The notes beneath the pieces are model-generated. The model did not search any database, was not told the origin of the DNA, and was given only the letters and a program-made list of their open reading frames with translations. Positions 1-8,447 of a stretch of DNA of 64,000 nt are shown here, piece by piece (the stretch's first letter is position 1; each line of letters opens with the position of its first letter). The DNA lies in the NCBI RefSeq assembly GCF_030129945.1, contig NZ_JARRAF010000003.1, positions 62,001-126,000 of the forward strand, written 5' to 3'. This DNA comes from Parachitinimonas caeni (GTDB taxonomy: Bacteria > Pseudomonadota > Gammaproteobacteria > Burkholderiales > Chitinimonadaceae). The translations under genes and the position numbers were made by a program.

Positions 1-1
1 G

Positions 2-124
2 ATTGATCAATCCACCGAGACGCTTTACGCCACCACCTATTCGCACAGCCGTCAGCCTGGTGGCGGTTCAAGCCAGTGCCCGCAGCATGGCAACGACGCC
101 TGCTACACCCTGATCAGCGAATAA
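2..124 (+). CDS. 3' end of an unidentified gene (partial)
   Basis: An open frame runs in from the window edge and stops at TAA 122-124, giving 40 C-terminal residues that end in TLISE. The fragment is rich in Ser, Gly and Gln and has two cysteines, which would suit an exported or surface protein. The start and most of the gene lie outside the window and no family can be recognised. It is called coding only because the frame is open to the edge and a low-GC intergenic region follows. Confidence 0.4.
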   Translation: MDQSTETLYATTYSHSRQPGGGSSQCPQHGNDACYTLISE

Positions 125-801
125 TCTTATATACCTTCCGCCTCGACGGCAGATCCTTAGGCTCGTACTCTGCCCGGCCTGCCTGTCAATTTTTCGACAC
201 ATCACGCCACCTGACACGAAAAATCCCGCAAGTCACCTTTTCGTTGCCACATTTCAGAGCGAAACAATTAATAGGTTGATTTCATTTGCAATTCCCTAAT
301 CTCTCACTAGGCATTCAATGTTCCATTCATTTTAAAAACCACATCATTAAGCACTCCTTCACTCCGCCATATCACCCAACATATCGTCGAACAACCTGCC
401 ATGCCACACCAAGCAAGGCTTGCAAGCGCCACACTTTCGCAGTGACAAATCAACAAGTTAACCTGATTCTCATAGAAACATCCCTACCCTATCTGTAACC
501 TTGCGCAACCAAAAATTGCTTGAAATTACCCACAACTTATTAATCAAAACTACACCAACAGCTGAATTTTTACAGTCTGTTAAAAACCCGCATTATTCGC
601 GAAAATCTTATGCTCACGGCATTGCCCATTTGTTTGAACAGGCGATATTATGCATTCCACATAATTAATGAATTCCTGCTGGCTCAGCCAGGCCGGTCAT
701 GGCTTAAACCGCATGATCCTGCAGGTTGTCAGCGATTACTCATACCGCCATGCGGACGGTCGTGTCCGGCGGTTTCCCGATCTGATGTGCTTTAGGAGAG
801 C
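125..801. other. intergenic region, no gene seen
   Basis: About 680 bases, clearly richer in A+T than the flanking genes, especially 285-620. Short open frames occur but none has a convincing Shine-Dalgarno or codon bias. It ends with the ribosome binding site of the collagenase gene (AGGAG at 794-798) and probably holds that gene's promoter, although no clear -35/-10 pair could be assigned. Confidence 0.5.
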
Positions 802-3800
802 ATGATGAAATATCCGAACTGCCACGCGTTAGCCCTGATGGCTGTCGCTGTCGCCTCCAGCTTTGCCGCTTACGCCGTCGAGGCCCCGACCCCAGCCTCG
901 ATCACCCCGGTCACTGAAGCGCTGTTGCACAGCACCCAGCGTTCTGAAACCCGCACCGATCCGAAGCCAATGCAAGACCCGACGTTCCAGCCACCGGTCC
1001 GCATGTTTGCTGATGCCAACTGTGATGTCGCCGCCTTTGCCCGTGCCGATACCGCAGGGCTGGCCAAGATGATCACCTCGTCTACCACCAGCTGCATGAA
1101 CCAGCTGTTCGGCGTCACCGGCAGCAACGCCCAGGCCATTTTCAAGGAAGCCAAGCTGGTTGCCGCGCTGGATGAACTGACCCGTCTTGCCCCGCGTTAT
1201 GACGGCACCAACAAGGAAGGCATCTATCAGGTAGTGATGTTCCTGCGCGCTGGGTATTACGTGCAGTGGTACAACAAGAAGGATGTTGGTGATTACGGCG
1301 CAGCCGCCAAGGCAGCGCAGCAACGTGCGCTGGATGCCTTCTTCGCCAACAAGGCCATCTGGACGATCAGCAAGGAAAACGGCGACATCCTCGGCGAAAC
1401 CGTCACCCTGATCGATAGCGCCGGCGAAAATGCCCGCTTTATGCCCGTCATCAAAGAAATGCTGAGAACCTTTGGTGCCGAGCAGCGCAAGGTCAGCTCA
1501 GTGCGCAATGCTTATAACAATGCGTTTACGGTGTACTTCCGTGGCCACCAGAATGCCGACTTCAAGGCTTTGATGAAGGCCGATGGCAGTTATGCCACCG
1601 CTGTGTTCGATTTCTACCGCCGCAATCTCAATATGCGCGGTACGGGAGACGAATTCATGCTCGCCAACGCTGCGCGTGAGCTGGCCCGCTTCCTGCAATA
1701 TCCGGAGCGTAAGGCCGAAGTCCAGCCGATGGTTCGCACCATGATCACCGACAATGCCTTGGGTGGCAGCGGGGCCAGCATCTGGATGGCCGCTGTGGAT
1801 GGTGCCAACTATTACGACAAGGACAATTGCAGCTACTACGGCACCTGTAACTACAAGGCCGATCTGGCTGCCAAGATTCTGCCGATTACCCACAAGTGCG
1901 GCCCAACCCTGACGATTCGCGCCCAGGAAATGACCGCCGAGCAATTGGCCGGTGCCTGCGCCGACCTCGCTGCCGAAGAAAAGCTGTTCCATTACGGCAC
2001 CTTCGGCAATACCGACCCACTGGCCAGCACTCCGGTACCGAACGACAACAATACCGCGCTCGAAGTGGTCGTTTTTGACGATTACAACAACTACAACACC
2101 TACGCCGGCCCGCTGTTCGGTATCAGCACCAACAACGGTGGTATGTATCTCGAAGGGAATCCGGCCAAGCCAGGCAATCAGGCTCGCTTCATCGCGCACG
2201 AAGCCCAGTGGAAACGTCCGCTGTTTGAAGTGTGGAACCTCAAGCACGAATACATTCACTACCTTGATGGCCGTTACAACGCAGAAGGGGACTTCGGCAA
2301 GAGCCAGAGTGTGGCCATGGTCTGGTGGGGTGAGGGTGTCGCCGAGTACTACTCCTACCAGAACAACAATACAGGGGCGGTCAACGAAGCACGCAAAGGT
2401 ACCTACAGCCTGAGTACCCTGTTCAAGACCACTTACGCCAATGCCGATAGCAACCGCATCTACGCCTGGGGCTATCTGGCCGTGCGTTATATGCACGAGC
2501 GGCAGCGGCCCTTTGTCGAAAACATGCTGCTGGCTACCCGACGCGGCGATTTCGCTGGCTACCAGAAGATGATCAACGATCTGGGCACCAGTCTGGATGC
2601 AGACTTTGCCGCATGGCTGAAGACCGTCGCAACCGGCGGGGAATTTGCCGGTGGCAAACCTTCCAACGGTGGCGGCGGTAACAACACCAATACCGCCCCC
2701 CTGGTTACCGGTCTCAGCGATGTCAAGGTGAATGTCGGCCAGACCATTCCTGTGCTGAACTTCACCGTCAGCGATAAAGAGACCGCTGCCGATCAGCTCA
2801 AGGTCAACGTCCAGATCAACAACACCAACCTGATTCCGGCCTCGGGCATGGTCCTTGGTGGAACAGGCAGCCAGCGCACCCTCACGCTACTGCCCAATGC
2901 CAAGGCAACAGGCGAAGCCGTGGTGACCGTCGTGGTCAGCGACGGCAAGCTCACCAGCCAGCAGTCGATCAAAGTCACCATTGGTAGCGGTACCAGCAGC
3001 AACACCGCACCCAAGATCGCCGGTTTGCGTGACATCAATGCCTCGGCAGGTCAGGCCGCATCGCTCAATTTCACGGTCAGCGATGCCGAAACCGCAGCCG
3101 GCCAGCTCAAAGTCAGTGTCGCGTCGTCCAATACGGGCCTGATTCCGACCGATGCCCTGATTCTGGGCGGCAGCAACGAACAACGCACCCTGACCATCAA
3201 ACCCGCTGCCGGAAAAACAGGCGAAGGCATGGTGACCGTTTCGGTGTCCGATGGCTCGCTCACCTCGCAATCCAGCTTCAAGGTCACGGTCGCCGGGACT
3301 GGCGGTGTCAACACCGCACCGAAGTTTGGTGGTTTGCGTGATGTCTCCGTCACCGCCGGTCAGACTGGCACGCTGAACTTCACGGTGTCCGATCAGGAAA
3401 CCCCTGCGGAAAAACTGGCGGTCTTTGCTGTGTCGTCCGACCCGAGCATCCTGCCCCCCGGCGCGCTCGAAATCAGCGGCAAGGGCACAGAACGTACGCT
3501 GAGCCTGAAACCGGTCGGCGGTAAAGGCGGCGAGGTGAATGTCCTGATGGGAGTCTTTGATGGCGAACTGTTCACACAGGGCATGTTCAACGTCAAAGTC
3601 AGCGCCGCCACCGGCAATACTGCGCCGCGCATCGTGGGCCTGAAGGACATCAATGCCAGCGCTGGGACGGCCACCACCGAAATGTTCGGCGTACTGGATC
3701 AGGAAACCCCGTCGTCCAAACTCAAGGTGACCGCCACCGCAGCCGATAGCAATCTGATCCCGGCGGATGGCCTGGTCTTGACGGGTACGGACGCCGCTCG

Positions 3801-4257
3801 TGTCCTCACCGTGAAACCCGCAGCAGGCAAAACCGGTGAAACCACGGTCACAGTCACGGTTGATGATGGTCAGCTCAGCACCAAGTCGGACATCAAGGTC
3901 AAAGTAGCTGGCGAAACCGGTGATAGCTGCCCGAAAGACCGTAAAGACGCCCTGGCTGATGGCTGCACCCGCAGCAATATCGCCAGCAACGGTTCAAGCT
4001 GGTACTGGTTGTGGGTTCCCAAAGGTGTACAGAAGCTGACCATCAACACCAGCGGTGGTAGCGGTGATGTTGATCTGTACGTGAAAAGCCAGAATTGGCC
4101 CTCTGAAACCAAGTTTGATGGCAAATCCACCAACGCGGGCAACGAGGAGTCGGTGGTACTGGATAATCCAACCGCAAGCAATGGCGAGTACTACCACATC
4201 ATGATGCGTGCCAAACAGCCGTATTCGGGTGTATCCATCAACGCCAAGTTCAACTGA
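802..4257 (+). CDS. M9 family collagenase-like zinc metalloprotease with Ig-like repeats and PPC domain
   Basis: A secreted protease of 1151 residues. An N-terminal signal peptide (hydrophobic segment about residues 8-26, ending AAYA) precedes a collagenase-type catalytic region. The zinc motif HEYIH lies at residues 482-486, and the likely third ligand is Glu511 in WWGEGVAEYY, both as in M9 collagenases. Four tandem repeats of about 100 residues follow, starting near 630, 734, 837 and 939. Each opens with NTAP and contains a VSD-x-ET motif, as in Ig/cadherin-like extracellular modules. A C-terminal pre-peptidase domain (about 1065-1150, with GDVDLYVK) ends the chain. AGGAG lies just upstream of ATG 802; a second ATG follows at once. 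By family it would degrade collagen or gelatin outside the cell; the exact substrate is inferred. It stands alone and is followed by a strong terminator. Confidence 0.9.
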   Translation: MMKYPNCHALALMAVAVASSFAAYAVEAPTPASITPVTEALLHSTQRSETRTDPKPMQDPTFQPPVRMFADANCDVAAFARADTAGLAKMITSSTTSCMNQLFGVTGSNAQAIFKEAKLVAALDELTRLAPRYDGTNKEGIYQVVMFLRAGYYVQWYNKKDVGDYGAAAKAAQQRALDAFFANKAIWTISKENGDILGETVTLIDSAGENARFMPVIKEMLRTFGAEQRKVSSVRNAYNNAFTVYFRGHQNADFKALMKADGSYATAVFDFYRRNLNMRGTGDEFMLANAARELARFLQYPERKAEVQPMVRTMITDNALGGSGASIWMAAVDGANYYDKDNCSYYGTCNYKADLAAKILPITHKCGPTLTIRAQEMTAEQLAGACADLAAEEKLFHYGTFGNTDPLASTPVPNDNNTALEVVVFDDYNNYNTYAGPLFGISTNNGGMYLEGNPAKPGNQARFIAHEAQWKRPLFEVWNLKHEYIHYLDGRYNAEGDFGKSQSVAMVWWGEGVAEYYSYQNNNTGAVNEARKGTYSLSTLFKTTYANADSNRIYAWGYLAVRYMHERQRPFVENMLLATRRGDFAGYQKMINDLGTSLDADFAAWLKTVATGGEFAGGKPSNGGGGNNTNTAPLVTGLSDVKVNVGQTIPVLNFTVSDKETAADQLKVNVQINNTNLIPASGMVLGGTGSQRTLTLLPNAKATGEAVVTVVVSDGKLTSQQSIKVTIGSGTSSNTAPKIAGLRDINASAGQAASLNFTVSDAETAAGQLKVSVASSNTGLIPTDALILGGSNEQRTLTIKPAAGKTGEGMVTVSVSDGSLTSQSSFKVTVAGTGGVNTAPKFGGLRDVSVTAGQTGTLNFTVSDQETPAEKLAVFAVSSDPSILPPGALEISGKGTERTLSLKPVGGKGGEVNVLMGVFDGELFTQGMFNVKVSAATGNTAPRIVGLKDINASAGTATTEMFGVLDQETPSSKLKVTATAADSNLIPADGLVLTGTDAARVLTVKPAAGKTGETTVTVTVDDGQLSTKSDIKVKVAGETGDSCPKDRKDALADGCTRSNIASNGSSWYWLWVPKGVQKLTINTSGGSGDVDLYVKSQNWPSETKFDGKSTNAGNEESVVLDNPTASNGEYYHIMMRAKQPYSGVSINAKFN

Positions 4258-4295
4258 GCCTACCGGGGTTAACCTTTCCGGCAGACGTTGATAAC

Positions 4296-4325
4296 AAAGG
4301 CCACCTTGGCAACAAGGTGGCCTTT
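4296..4325 (+). terminator. terminator hairpin after the collagenase gene
   Basis: A perfect 13 bp stem (4296-4308 with 4313-4325) around a GCAA loop, starting 39 bases after the collagenase stop. The arms begin with AAA and end with TTT, so it could act in both directions. A repeat copy starts 10 bases further on. Confidence 0.8.
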
Positions 4326-4334
4326 GGCATAACC

Positions 4335-4419
4335 AGGTTCTGTTGACGTCAGGTTTGCGGTCGCGCCAGGCCCCAAAACTCGGCCCGGCGCGACCGGAAA
4401 TAAAATGTCAACAGCGCCT
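4335..4419. repeat. interspersed repeat, copy A (85 bp, palindromic)
   Basis: The two ends form an imperfect inverted repeat: the left arm starts AGGTTCTGTTGACGTC and the right arm, read on the minus strand, starts AGGCGCTGTTGACATT. Both arms share a GGTCGCGCC block. The inner right half matches the left end of copy D near 18.05 kb, and in the same frame both read a tail ending D-R-K-stop. It looks like an internally deleted, MITE-like derivative. The TAG stop of the adjacent Lrp/AsnC gene overlaps its right edge. Confidence 0.75.
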
Positions 4420-4861
4420 AGTCGGGCATACCGTTTGTCACCACCAGATCGCGCAAAATCAACCGGCTATAGGTTTCCTGGGCGCCGGCCGTCTCGCGTA
4501 GCGCCTCCACCACCCGCACCAGATCCTGCTGATCGGCACAGGCAACCCTGAGCAGATAATCGAAAGTGCCCGTCAGTAACTGCGCGCCGAGCACGCCAGG
4601 GATAAGCTTGAGCATGGACTCAAACTGGGTCGCACTAACACCCGGCCGCAGTTTGACATCTACCAGCGCCTGTAAAGGCCAGCCCAGCGCCGCGAGATCC
4701 AGATCCGCATGAAAGCCCCGAATAGCCCCAGCCAGCTGCAAGCGCCTAACCCTTTCAGCGACCGCATTCGCGCTCAAATGAACTTGCTCACCCAGCTCAC
4801 GGTAGCTCAGGCGGGCATCTTTGGTCAGCCTGCCAAGGATTTCTCTGTCAATTCTATCCAT
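4418..4861 (-). CDS. Lrp/AsnC family transcriptional regulator
   Basis: 147 residues, the usual length for the Lrp/AsnC family. The N-terminal helix-turn-helix is at about residues 3-45 (DREILGRLTKDARLSYRELG followed by a recognition helix with SANAVAERVRRL). A RAM/AsnC ligand-binding domain fills about 65-140 and usually binds amino acids and drives oligomer assembly. The gene is transcribed away from the S41 protease gene (4999), leaving a shared 137 bp upstream region, so control of that neighbour and of itself is a reasonable inference. The stop codon lies at the edge of repeat copy A. Confidence 0.88.
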   Translation of the reverse strand: MDRIDREILGRLTKDARLSYRELGEQVHLSANAVAERVRRLQLAGAIRGFHADLDLAALGWPLQALVDVKLRPGVSATQFESMLKLIPGVLGAQLLTGTFDYLLRVACADQQDLVRVVEALRETAGAQETYSRLILRDLVVTNGMPD

Positions 4862-4998
4862 GACCGTATATTTCTCTGCCTCATTGCCAAATCAGACGCA
4901 ATTACTAAGAAAAATCAAGCTGGCACGTCGCTATACTGCCTAGCCAAAATCCACTATAGACGGCGATAGCCCAAGCCGTCGCCGATCGGAGATTCCAC

Positions 4999-6072
4999 AT
5001 GCACAAACCCAAGCTCCCCCGCACATTCGCCCCTCTGCTGTGCGCCCTCGCAGTCAGCGCAGCATCCGCAGCCGAGCCCGCTCCCAGCCTCAACGCCGAA
5101 GTTCGGCAGACTGTCATCCAGCAATTGTCGGCAAGACTTCGCACAGATTATGTGTTTCCCAAAGTGGCCGAAGCCATGATCGCCAGCCTGCAGACCGAAA
5201 GCCGTCAGGGGCGCTTCGATGCGATGACCGAAGGGCCGGCCTTTGCTGACTCGCTCACCCAATCCTTGCAGGCGGTTAGCCAGGACAAACACTTGCGCGT
5301 GCGCTTTCATGCCCAGCCCCAGCCCGAGCGCCAGGACGCAGCGGTGCCTACGCCCGTCGAGCTGGCCGAACAAGCCAGGCAGAACCGGCGCAGCAATCAC
5401 GGTGTTTCAAAGGTGGAACGCCTGACCGGCAACATCGGCTATCTGAAGCTGGATGCCTTCGTCACCGCATCAGATAGCGCACGCGAAACCGCTGCCGCCA
5501 CGATGAACCTGCTGGCCAATACTGACGCACTGATCATCGACTTGCGGGAAAACGGTGGCGGCGACCCGGAGATGGTGCAGTTATGGTGCTCTTATCTGTT
5601 CGGCCCGACGCCCGTGCATCTGAATGACCTCTACTTCCGCATCCCCGATCGCACCGAAGCGTTCTGGACCTTGAAAGACGTGGCTGGCAAACGTTACCTC
5701 GACAAGCCGGTCTGGGTGCTGACCGCCAAGCGGACTTTTTCAGGTGCGGAGGAATTCAGCTACAACCTGAAAAACCTCAAGCGCGCCACGCTGGTTGGCG
5801 AATCGACGGGTGGCGGCGCCCACCCCGGCGATGTCGTGCGCCTCCACCCACACTTCTCGGCTTTTATTGCCAATGGTCGTGCCATCAATCCGATCACCGG
5901 CAGCAATTGGGAGGGGACTGGCGTCAAACCGGACATCGCAGTACCTGCAGCCGACGCGTTGCGGACGGCCCATAGACTGACGCTGGAGCAACTGGCGAAG
6001 TCCGCTCAAGACTCGCAGCTACGCCAAGAGGCCCAAACGGCGCTGCAAGCGCTCGACAAAGCCCGCAGCTAA
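4999..6072 (+). CDS. S41 family peptidase (tail-specific protease type), exported
   Basis: 357 residues with a signal peptide (residues 1-24, ending AASAA). An N-terminal helical region resembles that of retinoid-binding-protein-like S41 enzymes. The catalytic core shows a GNIGYLKLDAF strand, DLRENGGGDPEM, and the nucleophile motif TFSGAEEF with Ser248, followed by ESTGGGAHPG. No PDZ domain is evident. The probable role is degradation of peptides or proteins in the periplasm or outside. It is divergent from an Lrp/AsnC gene that may regulate it. The start at 4999 is chosen because it begins the signal peptide. Confidence 0.85.
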   Translation: MHKPKLPRTFAPLLCALAVSAASAAEPAPSLNAEVRQTVIQQLSARLRTDYVFPKVAEAMIASLQTESRQGRFDAMTEGPAFADSLTQSLQAVSQDKHLRVRFHAQPQPERQDAAVPTPVELAEQARQNRRSNHGVSKVERLTGNIGYLKLDAFVTASDSARETAAATMNLLANTDALIIDLRENGGGDPEMVQLWCSYLFGPTPVHLNDLYFRIPDRTEAFWTLKDVAGKRYLDKPVWVLTAKRTFSGAEEFSYNLKNLKRATLVGESTGGGAHPGDVVRLHPHFSAFIANGRAINPITGSNWEGTGVKPDIAVPAADALRTAHRLTLEQLAKSAQDSQLRQEAQTALQALDKARS

Positions 6073-6121
6073 CAGCCTGTCGGACTTTCGGGCGCGCAGA
6101 ACGGGGCAGCCGACAGGCTGT
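6072..6121. terminator. long hairpin between convergent genes
   Basis: A perfect 12 bp inverted repeat, ACAGCCTGTCGG at 6072-6083 and its complement at 6110-6121, encloses a 26-base loop. It begins at the last base of the S41 stop codon and ends at the first base of the DUF190 stop, so it fills the gap between two convergent genes. It has no T-run, so termination is an inference. Confidence 0.5.
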
Positions 6122-6136
6122 CAGGTTCTGTTGGCG
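6121..6136. repeat. interspersed repeat, copy B (end fragment)
   Basis: Contains AGGTTCTGTTGGCG, matching the first bases of copies A, C and G with one substitution. It supplies the last codons (N-R-T) and the TGA stop of the DUF190 gene on the minus strand. No second end is visible, so this is a short remnant. Confidence 0.45.
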
Positions 6137-6453
6137 CTCCGCTCGCTGCACCAGCCAAATTCGATGGGTGTCTTGATATAAAAGAGGTCGAGCCGCTGTG
6201 CTGCCAGACTGGCAAACAGCCGCTCAGCCTCATCTAGCGTCACGGCGAGCACAATCTCGACCGGCTGATCGGCCAACTCGATAAAACGTGCCGCATGCAG
6301 CTGGCCATGCCGGCCATAACCTTCACTGGCCGCCAAGACGGTGGCGCCTTGAATGCCCAACTGCCGCGCTTCCTGCAGCAACCACTCAGCCACCGGCTTG
6401 CCTGCATGCTGCTTGTTCTGCTGCGTGATAAAAGTCAGCTGAAAGCCCTTCAT
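6121..6453 (-). CDS. DUF190 family protein
   Basis: 110 residues matching DUF190: an N-terminal beta strand (KGFQLTFITQQNKQHAGKP), then a helix-rich stretch with QEARQLGIQGATVLAASEGYG and a strand with QPVEIVLAVTLDEAERLF. DUF190 proteins are small ferredoxin-like-fold proteins often encoded next to crcB; their biochemical role is not settled. The gene follows crcB by 47 bases on the same strand, so the two are probably cotranscribed. The last residues come from repeat copy B, so the natural C-terminus may have been altered. Confidence 0.85.
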   Translation of the reverse strand: MKGFQLTFITQQNKQHAGKPVAEWLLQEARQLGIQGATVLAASEGYGRHGQLHAARFIELADQPVEIVLAVTLDEAERLFASLAAQRLDLFYIKTPIEFGWCSERSANRT

Positions 6454-6500
6454 CCTGCCCTCCCTGGTGGGTCACCCCGGCGATTGCCGACAGCGCCCGA

Positions 6501-6884
6501 TCAAGATCGCGCCAGCCAACCGTAGCTGGCGATCCCTGCCAGTGTCATCAGCAGGGAACCGACTACATGCACGGCAATCGCCGTCATTGCCTCCGTAAAA
6601 CGCCCCTGCTGCAGCAGCTGGACGACTTCGGCAGAAAATGTCGAAAACGTCGTCAATCCCCCAAGAAAACCCGTAATTGCAAACAGGCGCCACTCCGGCG
6701 GCAAGGTTGGATGCTGCGCAAAAAAGGCTACCGCGACACCAATCAGATACCCGCCAAGCCAGTTGGCAAGCAATGTGCCCGGTGGGATGGTAGGAAAAAC
6801 CGGGTTGAAACGTACCCCCAGCAACCAACGCAATACGGCACCTATCGCCGCTCCCATGGAAATCGCCAGAACAGATTTGAACAT
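6501..6884 (-). CDS. crcB: fluoride efflux channel CrcB/Fluc
   Basis: 127 residues with four hydrophobic segments. Family features are GxxxGxxLRW near residues 11-20, [14 protein letters not shown] with the conserved Asn, and [13 protein letters not shown] with the Phe/Thr pore residues. CrcB forms dual-topology dimers that export fluoride across the inner membrane. The ATG at 6884 is used because the protein then begins with a normal first membrane helix; the frame stays open upstream but reads low-quality sequence. It forms a likely operon with the DUF190 gene. I looked for a fluoride riboswitch upstream and could not recognise one. Confidence 0.93.
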   Translation of the reverse strand: MFKSVLAISMGAAIGAVLRWLLGVRFNPVFPTIPPGTLLANWLGGYLIGVAVAFFAQHPTLPPEWRLFAITGFLGGLTTFSTFSAEVVQLLQQGRFTEAMTAIAVHVVGSLLMTLAGIASYGWLARS

Positions 6885-7271
6885 TACGTCAGACTTTCTA
6901 AATTTGTTTGCGAGCCAGCGTGTTGGGCTGGCTCTGTCAATATAGAGCGATATCAGCGCCCCTGGCTGCCCGCAGTGGTTGCCGCATGCGGCCCTGCTGC
7001 GGTATCTTCGGCTCCAGCGACGACACAATCGCCGCGCAGTAGTCCGCCCCATCGAGCTAGCTCGCCAACCCGGCAGGCCACCCTCGGGGGCGTCCGAACA
7101 GCGACCCCAATCGGAGACAACAATGATGCCCTGCACGACTTGCGCCCTCCGGCGCGCTCCCCCTTCTCGCCTGTTCTGAACGGCCACTTCGCATTACCCG
7201 AACCACGCCAGCACCCAATCCGGTCGCGGCGATGACCCATTGCACCCGTCAACCAGACAGAAGAGGGAATC
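6885..7271. other. divergent intergenic region with hairpin
   Basis: 387 bases between crcB and the leucine dehydrogenase gene, which are divergent. A perfect 8 bp hairpin (6912-6919 with 6927-6934, 7-base loop) lies 28 bases before the crcB start, in its probable leader. No gene is supported. Promoters for both neighbours should be here but could not be assigned. Confidence 0.5.
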
Positions 7272-8309
7272 ATGAACGTATTCGAACTACCTGATTTCGA
7301 CGGACACGAACAAGTCGTGTTCGCCAACGACCCGAAAACCGGCCTGAAAGCCGTGATCGCCATCCACAACACCCATCGCGGCCCTGCTATGGGCGGCTGC
7401 CGGATGTGGAAATATGTGGACACCCAGGCTGCCGTGACCGACGCGCTGCGTCTGTCGCGTGGCATGACCTACAAGAACGCCATGGCCGACCTGCCGATTG
7501 GCGGCGGCAAGGCTGTCATCATCGGGGATGCCCGCACCGACAAGACACCAGAATTGATGCTGGCTTTTGGCGAAGCCGTCGAGCGCGTCGCTGGCCGCTA
7601 CATTACGGCAGAAGATGTCGGCAGCTCACCTGCCGATATGGCGCTGGTAAGGGAAAAGACCCGTTTCGTTGCAGGTCTGGGTGGTGAGCTTGGCGGTCGT
7701 GGCGATCCGTCACCCGCCACAGCGCTCGGTGTTTTCGTTGGTATCGGTGCGGCCGCAAAACACCGGCTTGGTGCAGATTCGGTTGCCGGCATGACCGTTG
7801 CCGTGCAGGGTCTGGGCCACGTTGGTTACGATCTGGCTCGTCAGCTGCACGCAGCAGGTGCTCGCCTGATTGTGACCGATATTCATGCTGATAACTGCCA
7901 GCGCGCCGCAGCGGAATTCGGCGCCAAGGTTGTCGGCCCGGATGAAATCTACGATGTCGATGCCGAGGTCTTTGCCCCCTGTGCGCTGGGTGCCATCGTC
8001 AATGACAAGACCGCTTCGCGCTTCAAGTTCAAGATCATCGCCGGCGCAGCCAACAACCAGCTGGCAACCGATGCCCTGGGCGAGCACCTGAAGTCAGCCG
8101 GCATCCTGTATGCCCCAGACTACGTGATCAACGCTGGCGGCATCATCAAGGTCTGTGCCGAATACTTCAAGGAACCGGCCGAACAGGTTGAAGGCCGTGT
8201 TCGCAAGATTGCCGACACCCTGACCGAAATCTTTACAAGCGCCGCCAGCCGTGGGGCCAACCCCGCCAGCGTGGCAGACGAAATGGCTCGGGCCCGCTTC
8301 TCCGCCTGA
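7272..8309 (+). CDS. Glu/Leu/Phe/Val dehydrogenase (leucine dehydrogenase type)
   Basis: 345 residues, close to the usual length of leucine/valine dehydrogenases. It catalyses NAD-dependent reversible oxidative deamination of a branched-chain amino acid to its oxo acid and ammonia. Visible features are THRGPAMGGCRMW and the active-site lysine in PIGGGKAVIIGD (Lys80), then a Rossmann motif VQGLGHVGYDLA. Valine, leucine or phenylalanine preference cannot be settled by eye. AGAGGGA precedes the ATG. It is a single-gene unit ended by a strong terminator. With the proteases and PepA nearby it fits amino acid catabolism. Confidence 0.9.
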   Translation: MNVFELPDFDGHEQVVFANDPKTGLKAVIAIHNTHRGPAMGGCRMWKYVDTQAAVTDALRLSRGMTYKNAMADLPIGGGKAVIIGDARTDKTPELMLAFGEAVERVAGRYITAEDVGSSPADMALVREKTRFVAGLGGELGGRGDPSPATALGVFVGIGAAAKHRLGADSVAGMTVAVQGLGHVGYDLARQLHAAGARLIVTDIHADNCQRAAAEFGAKVVGPDEIYDVDAEVFAPCALGAIVNDKTASRFKFKIIAGAANNQLATDALGEHLKSAGILYAPDYVINAGGIIKVCAEYFKEPAEQVEGRVRKIADTLTEIFTSAASRGANPASVADEMARARFSA

Positions 8310-8323
8310 TCCCCGTCCGCACC

Positions 8324-8359
8324 CCAAACAAAAAGCCCCAAAAGGGGCTTTTTGTTTGG
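8324..8359 (+). terminator. bidirectional intrinsic terminator
   Basis: A perfect 16 bp stem (8324-8339 with 8344-8359) with an AAAA loop. The A-rich left arm and T-rich right arm make it usable from both strands, serving the dehydrogenase gene and possibly the trypsin gene that converges on it. Confidence 0.9.
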
Positions 8360-8423
8360 CCGGTCAGCGGTCGCCAGATAATTGCAAGGTTGCAGCAACC
8401 GTCAGGCTCCGCTGATCAGGTCT

Positions 8424-8447
8424 GGTGAAAACGTCAACAGAACCTAA
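8424..8447. repeat. interspersed repeat, copy C (end fragment)
   Basis: Read on the minus strand it begins TTAGGTTCTGTTGACGTTTT, sharing 18 bases exactly with copy G at 34201. The TAG inside it is the stop codon of the first trypsin gene (8444-8446). No opposite end is visible. Confidence 0.7.

Noticed and set aside
1498..2496. A 332-codon open frame on the minus strand inside the collagenase gene
   Set aside because: It covers the zinc-site region of the collagenase in antisense and has a Val/Gly-rich, non-protein-like composition.
4862..4998. Sigma-54 promoter (TGGCAC) upstream of the S41 protease
   Set aside because: The -24 half is present but the required GC of the -12 half is missing at the right spacing.
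6885..7100. Fluoride riboswitch upstream of crcB
   Set aside because: The leader was read on the minus strand for the conserved pseudoknot core and no acceptable match was found; only a simple 8 bp hairpin is present.
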